Positions 7,355 through 14,880 of a DNA stretch of 33,577 nucleotides are shown piece after piece. The notes below the pieces were generated by a model that ran no database searches, was not told the origin of the DNA, and saw only the letters and a list, made by a program, of their open reading frames with translations. This DNA comes from Cytophagaceae bacterium. Its GTDB lineage: Bacteria > Bacteroidota > Bacteroidia > Cytophagales > Spirosomataceae. The translations under genes and the position numbers were made by a program. Positions within the stretch are counted from its first letter, which is position 1; the number at the start of each line of letters is the position of its first letter. The DNA lies in NCBI GenBank assembly GCA_947494535.1, contig CANLVU010000011.1:1-33577 (forward strand). The letters are read 5' to 3'.

Positions 7355-8534
7355 AGATCGCTAACCACGCCATTAAACCTGGCCCAATTCCCAAGGCACC
7401 CTCATCAATATCAAAACTGGGCGTATGCACCCCACTCGTAATTCCTTTTTCTTCATTGCGAATTCCTAAACGGTAGAAACACGCATCCAAATGGTGGGTG
7501 TAGAAAGCGAAGTCTTCGCCTGCCATCCATAGATCAAGATCAACCACATTTTCTGCGCCCATATATTCGATGGCTGCAGCTTTTGAACGGCGGGTTAGTT
7601 CTGGATTATTTTGCAAGAAAGGGTAACCTTTTAAAACCTCGAATTCAGCGCGGCCACCCATGGCGTCGGCGATGCCTTCGGCGAGTTTTTTCATCTTCTC
7701 TAGACCTTCTGCACGCCAGGTTTCATCCATGGCACGGAAAGTTCCGGCGATGTTGACTTCGTTTGGAATGACGTTTGTGGCTCCTAGGCCTTCGATTTTT
7801 CCGAAAGTTAAAACCGATGGGAGTTTTGGATTCTTATTTCTCGAAATGATCTGCTGCATCGCCACAATGATGTGGGAGGCGATGACAATTGGATCTATGC
7901 AGGCATCAGGCATGGCGCCGTGCCCACCTTTGCCGATCACTTTGATGTATAATTCGTCTGTGCTGGCCATGTACATTCCTTCGCGGAAGCCGATTTTTCC
8001 GACGGGAACATTGGTTGCAACGTGTTGGCCAAAAATGCTAGCCGGTGTCGGGTTTTGCAAGGCGCCTTCTTGAATCATAATGCTCGCTCCGCCGGGGGCT
8101 TTTTCTTCTGCCGGTTGGAAAAGTAATTTGATGGTTCCTTCGAATTCGCCGCGGACCTGTTGTAAAATGTGGGCGGTGCCTAAAAGGGACGCCGTGTGTA
8201 CATCGTGACCGCAGGCGTGCATGACACCTGGATTTTTGGATTTGTAGGGTACTTCGTTTGTTTCTTGTATGGGTAAGGCGTCCATGTCAGCGCGAAGGGC
8301 GACGACTTTTTTGGATGGATTTTTGCCTTTGATTTCGGCGATGAGGCCGGTGGTGGCGATTTTTTTGGCCTGAATACCCATGCGTTCAAGTTGTTCTAAA
8401 ACATACGCCTGCGTCTGAAATTCCTGATACGAAAGCTCTGGGTTCGCGTGAATATGGTGGCGATTTGCTAGGGTTTCAGGAGTGATTTCAGATGAAAGCT
8501 GCTTGATTTTTTCCAATAAAGGGGACATGGGCAT
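7338..8534 (-). CDS. M20 family amidohydrolase (N-acyl-amino-acid/hippurate hydrolase-like)
   Basis: A metal-dependent amidohydrolase of 398 residues, the usual length for the M20D aminoacylase/hippurate hydrolase group. It would release an amino acid from an N-acyl conjugate; the exact substrate is not visible. The metal-site motifs are present: ADMDALPIQE, MHACGHDVH (the cysteine-containing M20D variant), QPAEEKAPGG and, near the C-terminus, GEDFAFY. The dimerisation domain lies in the middle (GGHGAMPD...DPI). There is no signal peptide, so it is cytosolic. A TAGATTTG box ends 15 bases upstream of the chosen ATG. A second ATG at 8528 is equally possible and would give a more usual leader length. 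Confidence 0.9.
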   Translation of the reverse strand: MPMSPLLEKIKQLSSEITPETLANRHHIHANPELSYQEFQTQAYVLEQLERMGIQAKKIATTGLIAEIKGKNPSKKVVALRADMDALPIQETNEVPYKSKNPGVMHACGHDVHTASLLGTAHILQQVRGEFEGTIKLLFQPAEEKAPGGASIMIQEGALQNPTPASIFGQHVATNVPVGKIGFREGMYMASTDELYIKVIGKGGHGAMPDACIDPIVIASHIIVAMQQIISRNKNPKLPSVLTFGKIEGLGATNVIPNEVNIAGTFRAMDETWRAEGLEKMKKLAEGIADAMGGRAEFEVLKGYPFLQNNPELTRRSKAAAIEYMGAENVVDLDLWMAGEDFAFYTHHLDACFYRLGIRNEEKGITSGVHTPSFDIDEGALGIGPGLMAWLAISELTV

Positions 8535-8548
8535 TCAGTTAATTTAGG

Positions 8549-8556
8549 CAAATCTA
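8549..8556 (-). promoter_or_regulatory. Promoter box of the M20 amidohydrolase gene
   Basis: The minus strand reads TAGATTTG then C, matching TAnnTTTGC. The predicted start is near 8542, making a leader of 8-14 nt depending on which ATG is used. Confidence 0.6.
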
Positions 8557-8663
8557 CGAAATAGGACCTAATTCCTTGAATTCTTAACAAAAAAGCAATG
8601 TTAAACTCTTCCAAATCAGCCGATTATTATTTAAATTGTTGAGCAAATTAAAACGGTTTGTCT

Positions 8664-9179
8664 ATGGCTCAGAAAGTGTTAGTTTTAAATCAGGATTATA
8701 GCGCGCTTACGATTTGTTCTATGCCTAAGGCCTTTCTTTTGGTCTATTTAAATAAGGCAGAATTGGTCGCGGAATCAACTACTGAAAAATTGCACTCCGT
8801 TTCTAAAACGTTTCCTTATCCATCTGTCATTCGTTTGCAGCGATATGTTTATTTTCCGTTCAAAGGGGTGATGCTGAATCGCCAAAATATCTTGAAGCGA
8901 GACAACCATACCTGCCAATATTGTGGTTCTAAAGATTTCTTGACGATGGACCATGTGTTGCCCAAATCACGTCAGGGGCGCACTTCTTGGGATAATTTAG
9001 TGACCGCGTGCAAGTATTGCAATTCAAAGAAAGGGTATATGACTCCTGAAGAAGCGGGAATGGTTTTAGCACGCCAGCCATTTAGGCCATCTTTTGTTAT
9101 GTTTTTGCGAAATTTTTCTGGAATTTTGGATCAACAATGGGCCCCGTTCGTTGGGGCTAAACTGGAGACCACCACATGA
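8664..9179 (+). CDS. HNH endonuclease-domain protein
   Basis: A 171-residue protein with a zinc-ribbon HNH nuclease fold in its C-terminal half. Visible elements are C84xxC87, the DH pair in MDHVLPKS (Asp96, His97), WDNLV (Asn111) and C116xxC119-N120. The N-terminal 70 residues (VLVLNQDYSAL...) match the conserved lead-in of a family common in Bacteroidota whose role is not established. It is not an obvious homing or restriction enzyme, as there is no methylase or intron here. The ATG at 8664 is preferred over an in-frame TTG two codons upstream. Its stop overlaps the next start (ATGA), so the two are translationally coupled. No clear promoter box was found upstream. Confidence 0.85.
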   Translation: MAQKVLVLNQDYSALTICSMPKAFLLVYLNKAELVAESTTEKLHSVSKTFPYPSVIRLQRYVYFPFKGVMLNRQNILKRDNHTCQYCGSKDFLTMDHVLPKSRQGRTSWDNLVTACKYCNSKKGYMTPEEAGMVLARQPFRPSFVMFLRNFSGILDQQWAPFVGAKLETTT

Positions 9180-9916
9180 GTTTTAAAATATCGTTTATCG
9201 GTGCAGGAAACGTTACCTGGCACATCGCAAAGGCATTAGAAAATGCCGGAAATTCAGTTCAAGAAGTATTTAGTCGCGAGCCCTCGAAGGCAAAAGAGGT
9301 TGTTTCCTATTTATACAATGCGAAAGTCCAAGAAGATCTCGATTTCTCTGACTCGGCTGCCACTGTATTCTTCTTGTGTGTTCCAGAATCAGCCTATTCC
9401 GAGGTTTTGAAAGAATTATTATTGCCAAAATACGCCACCCTCATTCTCGTAACAGGCACTTTTTCTTTAGCAGAGGCTAATTTATTATACGATCCTGCGC
9501 GAGAAAGCACGAATCAGATGGGGGTCTTTTTCCCAGTTCAGCATCTGGAAACAGGCCGCCGCATTAAGTTAGATCAGATGCCGATTTGCCTAGAAGTACT
9601 GGTAGAAGAGACGCAAAATACCTTGGTGGCACTCGCAAAAGATATCACGGATGCGATGTATTTAGTCAGTGGCGACGAGCGTAAGAAGATTCACAAGGCG
9701 ATGCTTTTGGCGGGTGTTTTAACCCAAAATCTGTGGTCACACGCGCAAGAATTATTGCAATCGATCGAATTAGAGCCCAGTTTATTGCACGGACTAGTGC
9801 AGCAACACGTTCAAGCCTTCTTTACGGGAAACCCGCTTTCAAAGGAAATTTCTGACCCGCATTTAAGGGAAGTGAATTTCCAAATCAATCAAATCCTGGA
9901 GCGTAACCTTATTTAA
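9176..9916 (+). CDS. Rossmann-like protein with DUF2520 domain
   Basis: A 246-residue protein with an N-terminal NAD(P)-binding fold (IGAGNVTWHIAKAL, about 8-21; second Gly-rich position replaced by Val-Thr). A helical C-terminal DUF2520-type region follows (HKAMLLAGVLTQNLW...). The fold is related to pyrroline-5-carboxylate reductase and prephenate dehydrogenase, but the biochemical role of the family is unknown. It is coupled to the HNH gene by a 4-base overlap, and its 3' end overlaps the convergent lipoprotein gene by 8 bases. Confidence 0.85.
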   Translation: MSFKISFIGAGNVTWHIAKALENAGNSVQEVFSREPSKAKEVVSYLYNAKVQEDLDFSDSAATVFFLCVPESAYSEVLKELLLPKYATLILVTGTFSLAEANLLYDPARESTNQMGVFFPVQHLETGRRIKLDQMPICLEVLVEETQNTLVALAKDITDAMYLVSGDERKKIHKAMLLAGVLTQNLWSHAQELLQSIELEPSLLHGLVQQHVQAFFTGNPLSKEISDPHLREVNFQINQILERNLI

Positions 9917-10367
9917 TCAAAGGTTTGTCCATATTCTGAACCACAATAATCTTAGCAAAACCAAGTACGGTAATTGTGCCTGCGTTTGAAGGGTAAAAAT
10001 AGTATAAGCTATCTCCAGCGGTATTTTTTTGAATGGAAGGTGGGATGTTTTGCTTTTGGCCCAATGAATAATCCAAAGCATCCATTATCTCTATCATCTT
10101 CGCATCTTTGAAAGACGCCTTTAAGGATGCAGGTGCACCGATTCGAACCGTAATCTGAAGCGCTTTCGTCGCACTATCTAATTTCGTAGCCCCTTTTGAT
10201 TGAATTTCTTGCCCCCAGGTATCCACTTGATTGACGATGTCTTGAGGCAAAACGCGCTTGACTTGTCTAGCCTTCATCTCCTTCACGGCAGCCGCCGTAT
10301 CAATACGTTGTGAAAAATCGCAGGCTTGTAAAGCGATTAGAGCGAAAAGGAGTAGGGCGTGTTTCAT
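9909..10367 (-). CDS. Small hypothetical lipoprotein
   Basis: I do not recognise a named family with confidence. The 152-residue protein starts with a lipoprotein signal (hydrophobic 3-13, lipobox LQAC with Cys16). The mature part is soluble, with a charged helix (about 24-40) and a segment KQNIPPSIQKN. It resembles small periplasmic sensor-like domains of the DUF3365/Tll0287 type, but this is only an impression. It has its own promoter box at 10385-10392. Confidence 0.75.
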   Translation of the reverse strand: MKHALLLFALIALQACDFSQRIDTAAAVKEMKARQVKRVLPQDIVNQVDTWGQEIQSKGATKLDSATKALQITVRIGAPASLKASFKDAKMIEIMDALDYSLGQKQNIPPSIQKNTAGDSLYYFYPSNAGTITVLGFAKIIVVQNMDKPLIK

Positions 10368-10384
10368 CGTTTGGAGATTTTATG

Positions 10385-10392
10385 CAAAGGTA
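10385..10392 (-). promoter_or_regulatory. Promoter box of the lipoprotein gene
   Basis: The minus strand reads TACCTTTG then C (TAnnTTTGC). It lies 18 bases upstream of the ATG at 10367 and is divergent from the prfA promoter. Confidence 0.6.
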
Positions 10393-10428
10393 TTCTAAAG
10401 GAGGGCAAAGGGCAATGGATTTAATTAC

Positions 10429-10436
10429 TATCTTTG
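10429..10436 (+). promoter_or_regulatory. Promoter box of prfA
   Basis: TATCTTTG followed by C, an exact consensus match. The predicted start near 10443 gives a leader of about 19 nt. Confidence 0.65.
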
Positions 10437-10461
10437 CAACGTTTTTTAAAACCAAAATGTT

Positions 10462-11532
10462 ATGCTGGAGCAGCTAGAGGCCATCCGAGAAAGATTTTTA
10501 GAAGTAGAACAACAAATCGCGATGCCAGAGGTGGTATCGGACTTGAAGAAATTCAAGACCTTGAGTAAAGAATACAAGGATTTGCAAAAGATTGTAGACC
10601 AGTATATGGCCTACCAAAACTTATTAGGCTCCATCGAGGAGGCAAAACAGGTGATCGCTACGGAAAAAGATGAGGATTTTCGCGACATGGCCAAAGCGGA
10701 ATTAGAAGAATTAGTGCCAGCAGAAAAAGAAATGCAAGAGGTTCTAAAGGAGATGTTAATCCCTCGTGACCCGAACGATTCCAAAGACTGTATCCTCGAA
10801 GTTCGTGCCGGAGCAGGTGGCGACGAGGCCTCCATATTTGCCGGAGATATCTTCCGCATGTACCAACGTTATGCAGAAAAAATGGGTTGGACTTTCCAAA
10901 TCATGGACTTCACTGACGGTACCGCAGGCGGTTACAAAGAAATTATCGCGTCCGTTCAGGGCGAAGATGTATATGCCAAAATGAAATTTGAATCAGGCGT
11001 TCACCGCGTTCAACGTGTTCCCGCAACCGAATCAGCTGGTCGTATTCACACTTCCGCTGCAACCGTAGCTGTGATGCCAGAAGCAGATGAGGTAGACGTT
11101 CAAATCAATATGAATGATATTCGGAAAGATACTTTCTGTTCTTCTGGAGCAGGTGGTCAGTCCGTAAATACGACGTATTCAGCCGTTCGTGTGACTCACA
11201 TTCCTTCTGGATTAGTCGTACAATGCCAGGATGAGCGTTCTCAAATCAAGAACTTTGACAAAGCCATGACGGTTCTCCGTTCTCGTTTATATGAAATTGA
11301 ATTAGCGAAACGTAACGCAGAAATCGCCGGCAATCGTAAATCGATGGTAGGCACAGGTGATCGTTCGGACAAAATCAGAACCTATAATTACCCTCAGGGC
11401 CGCGTCACCGATCACCGCATCGGCTTAACTGTATATAATTTACCTGTCGTAATGGACGGCGAAATTGCTGAATTTATTGAGCAGTTGAGGATAGCGGAGA
11501 ATGCGGAGAGGTTGACTGAAGGGGCGGTTTAA
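10462..11532 (+). CDS. prfA: Peptide chain release factor 1
   Basis: RF1 recognises UAA and UAG stop codons and triggers peptide release on the ribosome. The 356-residue length is typical. The codon-recognition tripeptide PAT is at 187-189, which marks RF1 as opposed to RF2 (SPF). The catalytic GGQ is at 231-233 within [11 protein letters not shown], and the C-terminal [12 protein letters not shown] is conserved. Its last codon and stop lie in the left arm of a perfect 19-bp hairpin stem at 11526-11590. It has its own promoter and appears to be monocistronic. Confidence 0.97.
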   Translation: MLEQLEAIRERFLEVEQQIAMPEVVSDLKKFKTLSKEYKDLQKIVDQYMAYQNLLGSIEEAKQVIATEKDEDFRDMAKAELEELVPAEKEMQEVLKEMLIPRDPNDSKDCILEVRAGAGGDEASIFAGDIFRMYQRYAEKMGWTFQIMDFTDGTAGGYKEIIASVQGEDVYAKMKFESGVHRVQRVPATESAGRIHTSAATVAVMPEADEVDVQINMNDIRKDTFCSSGAGGQSVNTTYSAVRVTHIPSGLVVQCQDERSQIKNFDKAMTVLRSRLYEIELAKRNAEIAGNRKSMVGTGDRSDKIRTYNYPQGRVTDHRIGLTVYNLPVVMDGEIAEFIEQLRIAENAERLTEGAV

Positions 11533-11590
11533 TAGTTCAAATTCGAAAAATGGTCTGCGCCATATTTTTCTGAATTTGAACTATTAAACC
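11526..11590 (+). terminator. Hairpin with 19-bp perfect stem overlapping the prfA stop
   Basis: Left arm 11526-11544 and right arm 11572-11590 are exact reverse complements (GGTTTAATAGTTC.../...GAACTATTAAACC). The inner stem AAAAATGG/CCATATTTTT again carries a single bulged A near the apex, as in the 7090-7148 hairpin, but with different bases. No T-run follows. It is probably a terminator or an mRNA 3'-end stabiliser. Confidence 0.6.
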
Positions 11591-11664
11591 TCTAGAATGA
11601 ATCGCAAAAAGTCCTTTTAAACCTTACTAAAGAGCTAGTAATTTTTTGAGTATTTATTCCACAT

Positions 11665-11713
11665 CTATACTCTATAATCTCCTATCTCTACTCTTTATCC
11701 TTCTTCCTGAATT
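11665..11713. repeat. Degenerate heptamer array, seven CT-initial units
   Basis: Consecutive units CTATACT, CTATAAT, CTCCTAT, CTCTACT, CTTTATC, CTTCTTC and CTGAATT. This is the same period and composition as the arrays near 5000 and 7200. It sits between the prfA hairpin and the terminator at 11715. Confidence 0.8.
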
Positions 11714-11714
11714 C

Positions 11715-11749
11715 ATACAAAAAGGGACGCCATGCGTCCCTTTTTGTAT
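11715..11749. terminator. Bidirectional intrinsic terminator between prfA and the histidine kinase
   Basis: A 16-bp perfect stem (ATACAAAAAGGGACGC and its complement) has a 3-base loop CAT. A G+C core is followed by TTTTT on either strand, so it can stop transcription from both prfA and the convergent kinase gene. Confidence 0.8.
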
Positions 11750-11754
11750 TCCAC

Positions 11755-11789
11755 CTTTGTACTTTTTGCTTTGTTCTTTGTGCTTTGAT
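11755..11789. repeat. Heptamer array CTTTGTN, five units
   Basis: Five consecutive units: CTTTGTA, CTTTTTG, CTTTGTT, CTTTGTG, CTTTGAT. The last two plus A (15 bases, 11776-11790) recur exactly at 12879-12893, on the other side of the kinase gene and partly inside the purB promoter. Confidence 0.8.
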
Positions 11790-11816
11790 ATAAAAAAGGC
11801 TACGGCCTTTTTTATA
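11789..11816 (-). terminator. Intrinsic terminator of the histidine kinase gene
   Basis: TATAAAAAAGGC and GCCTTTTTTATA form a 12-bp stem with a 4-base loop. On the minus strand the stem begins within the kinase stop codon and ends in TTTTTTAT. Confidence 0.8.
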
Positions 11817-12843
11817 ATGCTCGCTCTAACTTAAAGCTAAAACTCGTCCCCTTTTCTAACTTCGATTCGACTTGGATTTTACTGCCATGGGCTTGGACGA
11901 TGTGCTTTACGATGGAAAGCCCTAGGCCAGTTCCACCGCTGAGTTTTGTTCGGCTTTTGTCAACGCGGTAGAAGCGCTCAAAAAGACGAGGAAGGTGTTT
12001 TTCGGAAATGCCTGGTCCATTGTCTTTGACCGAAATCAAATAAGATTTTTTACGGTCTTCGATGGAGACGGTTACTTTACCCTCTTGGTTACCATATTTG
12101 ATGCCATTGTCCACAAGATTAACTAAGACTTGTTCAATCTTTTGTGCGTCGGCTTTTACATCAATGGCTTCATCTTTGCAATTTAGGAATAATTTTACCC
12201 CTCGTTTTTTGGCCTTGCCCTCTAATTGTTCAAAAATTTCTTCAATCATGGGACGCAAATTAATGCGTTTCTTTTCAATCTTAATGGCGCCGGTTTCGAT
12301 TTGAGATACGGTTAATAAATCCTTGACCAAGGCGTCTAATCCGTCTAAACTTTTGGCGGCTTTTTCGAGAAATTTTTGACGAATTTCTGGGCTTTCATCA
12401 GGGTTATCTAATAGGGTGTGTACGAAACCTTGGGCAGCGAAAATGGGTGTTTTAAGCTCGTGGGATACGTCTGCGAGGAATTCTTGCCGATAGACTGCAG
12501 CTTTTTTTAATTCCTTTACTTCATCCTCCGTAGTAGAAACGTAGGCAGTTAATTCACTTTTTAAGAGTTCGATGGGGTTCTCTTTTTGGACTAATTGTTT
12601 GCGTGAAATCAAGGGGAAACTTTTCTTCTTGATTTGCTTTATTTGGTCATATAATTCGTTTACTTCTTTGAAAACTAAGTTGTCCAAAGCAAAGTAAATC
12701 AAGATGGAGCCGAAAATAAGGACACTGATAAAACTCACAAACAAGGTGGCAGAATCAGAGTCTGGCAAGAAGGAAATAAAGGCGGTTGCCACTCCTGCGA
12801 TGACAAAAGCTAATAAGACAGAAAGGATGCGGGGACTTAGCAT
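11812..12843 (-). CDS. PhoR-like sensor histidine kinase, no adjacent response regulator
   Basis: A 343-residue two-component sensor kinase in the inner membrane. Two hydrophobic segments (about 7-26 and 32-53) are separated by only a few residues, so there is almost no periplasmic sensor domain. The HisKA domain has His128 in FLADVSHELKTP. The ATPase domain has the N box (LVNLVDNGIKYG), G1 box (DNGPGIS), F box (RLFERFYRVDKSR) and G2 box (GGTGLGLSIVKHI). The overall plan is that of PhoR-type kinases, but the signal is unknown. Both neighbours are unrelated enzymes, so the partner regulator must lie elsewhere. It ends in its own terminator and is divergent from purB. Confidence 0.9.
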   Translation of the reverse strand: MLSPRILSVLLAFVIAGVATAFISFLPDSDSATLFVSFISVLIFGSILIYFALDNLVFKEVNELYDQIKQIKKKSFPLISRKQLVQKENPIELLKSELTAYVSTTEDEVKELKKAAVYRQEFLADVSHELKTPIFAAQGFVHTLLDNPDESPEIRQKFLEKAAKSLDGLDALVKDLLTVSQIETGAIKIEKKRINLRPMIEEIFEQLEGKAKKRGVKLFLNCKDEAIDVKADAQKIEQVLVNLVDNGIKYGNQEGKVTVSIEDRKKSYLISVKDNGPGISEKHLPRLFERFYRVDKSRTKLSGGTGLGLSIVKHIVQAHGSKIQVESKLEKGTSFSFKLERAL

Positions 12844-12875
12844 GCTTGAAATTACGGATAATTTTTAAATTGTTG

Positions 12876-12883
12876 TACCTTTG
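12876..12883 (+). promoter_or_regulatory. Promoter box of purB
   Basis: TACCTTTG matches TAnnTTTG. The predicted start near 12890 is 11 nt before the ATG at 12901. The box merges into a CTTTGTG-CTTTGAT pair identical to the heptads at 11776-11789. Confidence 0.6.
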
Positions 12884-12900
12884 TGCTTTGATAAGATAGC

Positions 12901-14256
12901 ATGGAATTAAATTTATTGACTGCCATATCACCTGTTGATGGTCGCTACCGTAAACAAACCGCCGCACTGGCTCCTTATTTTTCTGAATTTGGACTGATTC
13001 AATACCGTGTGCGCGTTGAAATCGAATACTTTATTGCTTTGTGCGAGATTCCTTTGGCCCCCTTAAAAGGCTTTCCTAAGGAACATTATGCGGCATTGCG
13101 CTCCATGTATACGAATTTTACAGAAGCAGATGCAACCTGGATTAAGGATACGGAGAAGGTAACTAATCACGACGTGAAGGCGGTGGAATATTTTATCAAA
13201 GACCGCATGTTAGCCCTTCCTGGCGATATGAGCCCTTTTGTGGAGTTCATTCACTTTGGTCTAACGTCTCAAGACATTAATAATACAGCGATTCCACTTT
13301 CTTTAGCAGAGGCGCATCGCGATGTGATTTTGCCTGCTTATCTGGCTGTTGTAGCTACTTTAGAGGCATACGCAACAGAGTGGAAAGAGATTCCTTTGTT
13401 AGCTCATACACATGGACAACCGGCTTCGCCTACGCGTTTGGGTAAGGAAATTAAGGTTTTTGCAGAGCGTTTAAATCGTCAATTAGATCTTTTAGCGCAA
13501 GTGCCCTTTACGGGAAAATTTGGTGGTGCAACGGGTAACTTCAATGCGCATCAGGTTGCGTTTCCTGACATTAATTGGCCACAATTTGCAGCGAAATTGC
13601 ACTCAGATTTAGGGATCAAGCGTAGCCAATACACGACTCAAATCGAGCATTACGATAATTTAGCAGCCTATTTTGATGGCTTGAAGCGTTTAGATACGAT
13701 CTTGATTGACTTGTCCAGAGATATTTGGCAATATGTTTCGATGGGTTATTTCAAACAAAAGATTAAAGCAGGAGAAATCGGTTCGTCGGCGATGCCACAC
13801 AAGGTGAACCCGATTGACTTTGAAAACGCGGAGGGAAATTTAGCCATGGCAAATGCCTTCTTTGAATTCTTGTCAGCGAAGCTTCCAATCTCGCGTTTAC
13901 AGCGTGACTTGACAGATTCGACGGTGTTGCGTAATGTGGGAACACCTTTGGCGCACGTCATGATTTCTTTGAATTCCTTGCAACGCGGTTTAGGTAAATT
14001 AGAATTGAACAATAGCAAAATCCAACAGGATTTAGAAGATAACTGGGTGGTCATCGCTGAGGCGATCCAAACGGTATTGCGTCGCGAAGCTTTCCCTAAG
14101 CCCTACGAGGCATTGAAAGACTTAACACGTCACCACGGAAAGATTGACCAAGCTGTTTTCCACGCATTTATCGACGGCCTAGCCGTTTCGGATGCGATCA
14201 AGGCCGAATTGAAGTTAATCTCACCGTTTAACTTCGTAGGCCGCGACGAAAACTAG
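12901..14256 (+). CDS. purB: Adenylosuccinate lyase
   Basis: PurB catalyses two fumarate-releasing steps, SAICAR to AICAR and adenylosuccinate to AMP, in purine synthesis. The 451-residue protein belongs to the fumarase/aspartase superfamily. The signature GSSAMPHKVNP is at 294-304, with LTSQDINNTA and the active-site His in AHTHGQPASPT also visible. The N-terminus (LTAISPVDGRY) is typical of the PurB subgroup. The ATG at 12901 follows a purB promoter box. The gene is divergent from the kinase, and the heptad array at 14282-14323 separates it from the next gene. Confidence 0.96.
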   Translation: MELNLLTAISPVDGRYRKQTAALAPYFSEFGLIQYRVRVEIEYFIALCEIPLAPLKGFPKEHYAALRSMYTNFTEADATWIKDTEKVTNHDVKAVEYFIKDRMLALPGDMSPFVEFIHFGLTSQDINNTAIPLSLAEAHRDVILPAYLAVVATLEAYATEWKEIPLLAHTHGQPASPTRLGKEIKVFAERLNRQLDLLAQVPFTGKFGGATGNFNAHQVAFPDINWPQFAAKLHSDLGIKRSQYTTQIEHYDNLAAYFDGLKRLDTILIDLSRDIWQYVSMGYFKQKIKAGEIGSSAMPHKVNPIDFENAEGNLAMANAFFEFLSAKLPISRLQRDLTDSTVLRNVGTPLAHVMISLNSLQRGLGKLELNNSKIQQDLEDNWVVIAEAIQTVLRREAFPKPYEALKDLTRHHGKIDQAVFHAFIDGLAVSDAIKAELKLISPFNFVGRDEN

Positions 14257-14281
14257 AACGAAAACTAAAATATAAACCCAG

Positions 14282-14323
14282 CTAGTGACTAGTGACTAGC
14301 GACTAGTGACTCCCGACTCCCCA
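14282..14323. repeat. Heptamer array CTAGTGA/CTCCCGA, six units
   Basis: Units CTAGTGA, CTAGTGA, CTAGCGA, CTAGTGA, CTCCCGA and CTCCCCA run directly into the start codon region of the VOC gene. The CT-initial heptad phase is the same as in the other arrays, but the unit is more uniform, so it may be a more recent expansion. Confidence 0.85.
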
Positions 14324-14328
14324 CTGTT

Positions 14329-14712
14329 ATGACCCACCGTTTAATGCACCTCGCCCTTGTGGTAGCCGATTACGACGAAGCCATCGCTTGGTATACTCAG
14401 AAATTGGGTTTCACCTTAGTGGAAGATACGGTTCTAAGTGACGTGAAGCGTTGGGTAGTAGTGCAACCGTCTGGTGAGGGTTCTTGTCAATTGCTTTTAG
14501 CGAAAGCGGCGACGGAGGAACAAAAATCAAGGGTGGGAAATCAAACAGGTGGACGCGTATTTCTGTTCTTGCATACGGATGATTTCGATAAAGATCACGC
14601 GAATTTGATCGCTCAGGGCATTACGATTGTGCGAGGTCCGAGCGAAGAAGAATATGGAAAAGTGCTCGTATTCGCCGATTTATATGGAAATTTATGGGAT
14701 TTGATCGGTTAA
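14329..14712 (+). CDS. VOC-superfamily (glyoxalase-like) protein
   Basis: A 127-residue single vicinal-oxygen-chelate domain protein. It has the two babab modules: MHLALVVADYDEAIAWYTQKLGF first, and GRVFLFLHTDDFDKDHANLI later, ending with DLYGNLWDLIG. His7 and the acidic residue near the C-terminus fit metal ligands of the fold, but substrate and metal are unknown. It may be an antibiotic-resistance-like or a metabolite-repair enzyme; the sequence does not decide. The heptad array lies where its leader would be, and no TAnnTTTG box was found, so it may be read through from purB. Confidence 0.85.
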   Translation: MTHRLMHLALVVADYDEAIAWYTQKLGFTLVEDTVLSDVKRWVVVQPSGEGSCQLLLAKAATEEQKSRVGNQTGGRVFLFLHTDDFDKDHANLIAQGITIVRGPSEEEYGKVLVFADLYGNLWDLIG

Positions 14713-14737
14713 AATTTTGATTTTACGGAATTCACTC

Positions 14738-14745
14738 TACATTTG
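14738..14745 (+). promoter_or_regulatory. Promoter of the trp operon
   Basis: TACATTTG matches TAnnTTTG, with TTTTG at 14715-14719 as a plausible -33 element about 20 bases upstream. The predicted start near 14752 is 11 nt before the leader peptide ATG. Confidence 0.7.
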
Positions 14746-14762
14746 TATCAAATAACAACACA

Positions 14763-14804
14763 ATGACAAAAGCAACATACAACAAAAACTGGTGGCAAGG
14801 ATAA
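14763..14804 (+). CDS. trpL: Tryptophan operon leader peptide
   Basis: A 13-codon reading frame encodes MTKATYNKNWWQG and stops at TAA. It has two consecutive Trp codons (14790-14795) in a very short peptide, placed between the trp promoter and the intrinsic terminator in front of trpE. This is the hallmark of ribosome-mediated attenuation. A ribosome stalled at the Trp codons for lack of charged tRNA-Trp would leave the segment at 14812-14823 free; one that reaches the stop would cover it. The peptide itself is probably without function after synthesis. Confidence 0.88.
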   Translation: MTKATYNKNWWQG

Positions 14805-14811
14805 CAATCCC

Positions 14812-14863
14812 TGAACAGTTTCGCTGTGTGTACATGATATGTTTACGAAAGGCTTGCTGTTCA
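14812..14863 (+). promoter_or_regulatory. Antiterminator of the trp attenuator
   Basis: TGAACAG at 14812-14818 is exactly complementary to CTGTTCA at 14857-14863, which contains part of the terminator's left arm and loop. TTTCG (14819-14823) can also pair with CGAAA (14846-14850), extending the helix with a 6-base bulge. A competing small hairpin ACAG-TTTCG-CTGT (14815-14827) could act as the pause structure. Pairing was found by eye. Confidence 0.7.
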
Positions 14864-14880
14864 ACAGTAAGCCTTTTTTT
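14851..14880 (+). terminator. trp attenuator terminator
   Basis: GGCTTGCTG pairs with CAGTAAGCC (one G-T wobble) around a TTCAA loop, followed by seven Ts at 14874-14880. It lies 21 bases before the trpE ATG and so can only control the downstream operon. Confidence 0.9.

Noticed and set aside
7660-8073. Antisense frame of 137 codons inside the M20 gene
   Set aside because: It is opposite a well-supported enzyme gene and its translation is low-complexity, without motifs.
11646-11834. Open frame of 62 codons between prfA and the kinase gene
   Set aside because: It consists of heptad repeats and two terminators and ends in the convergent gene; no protein-like features.
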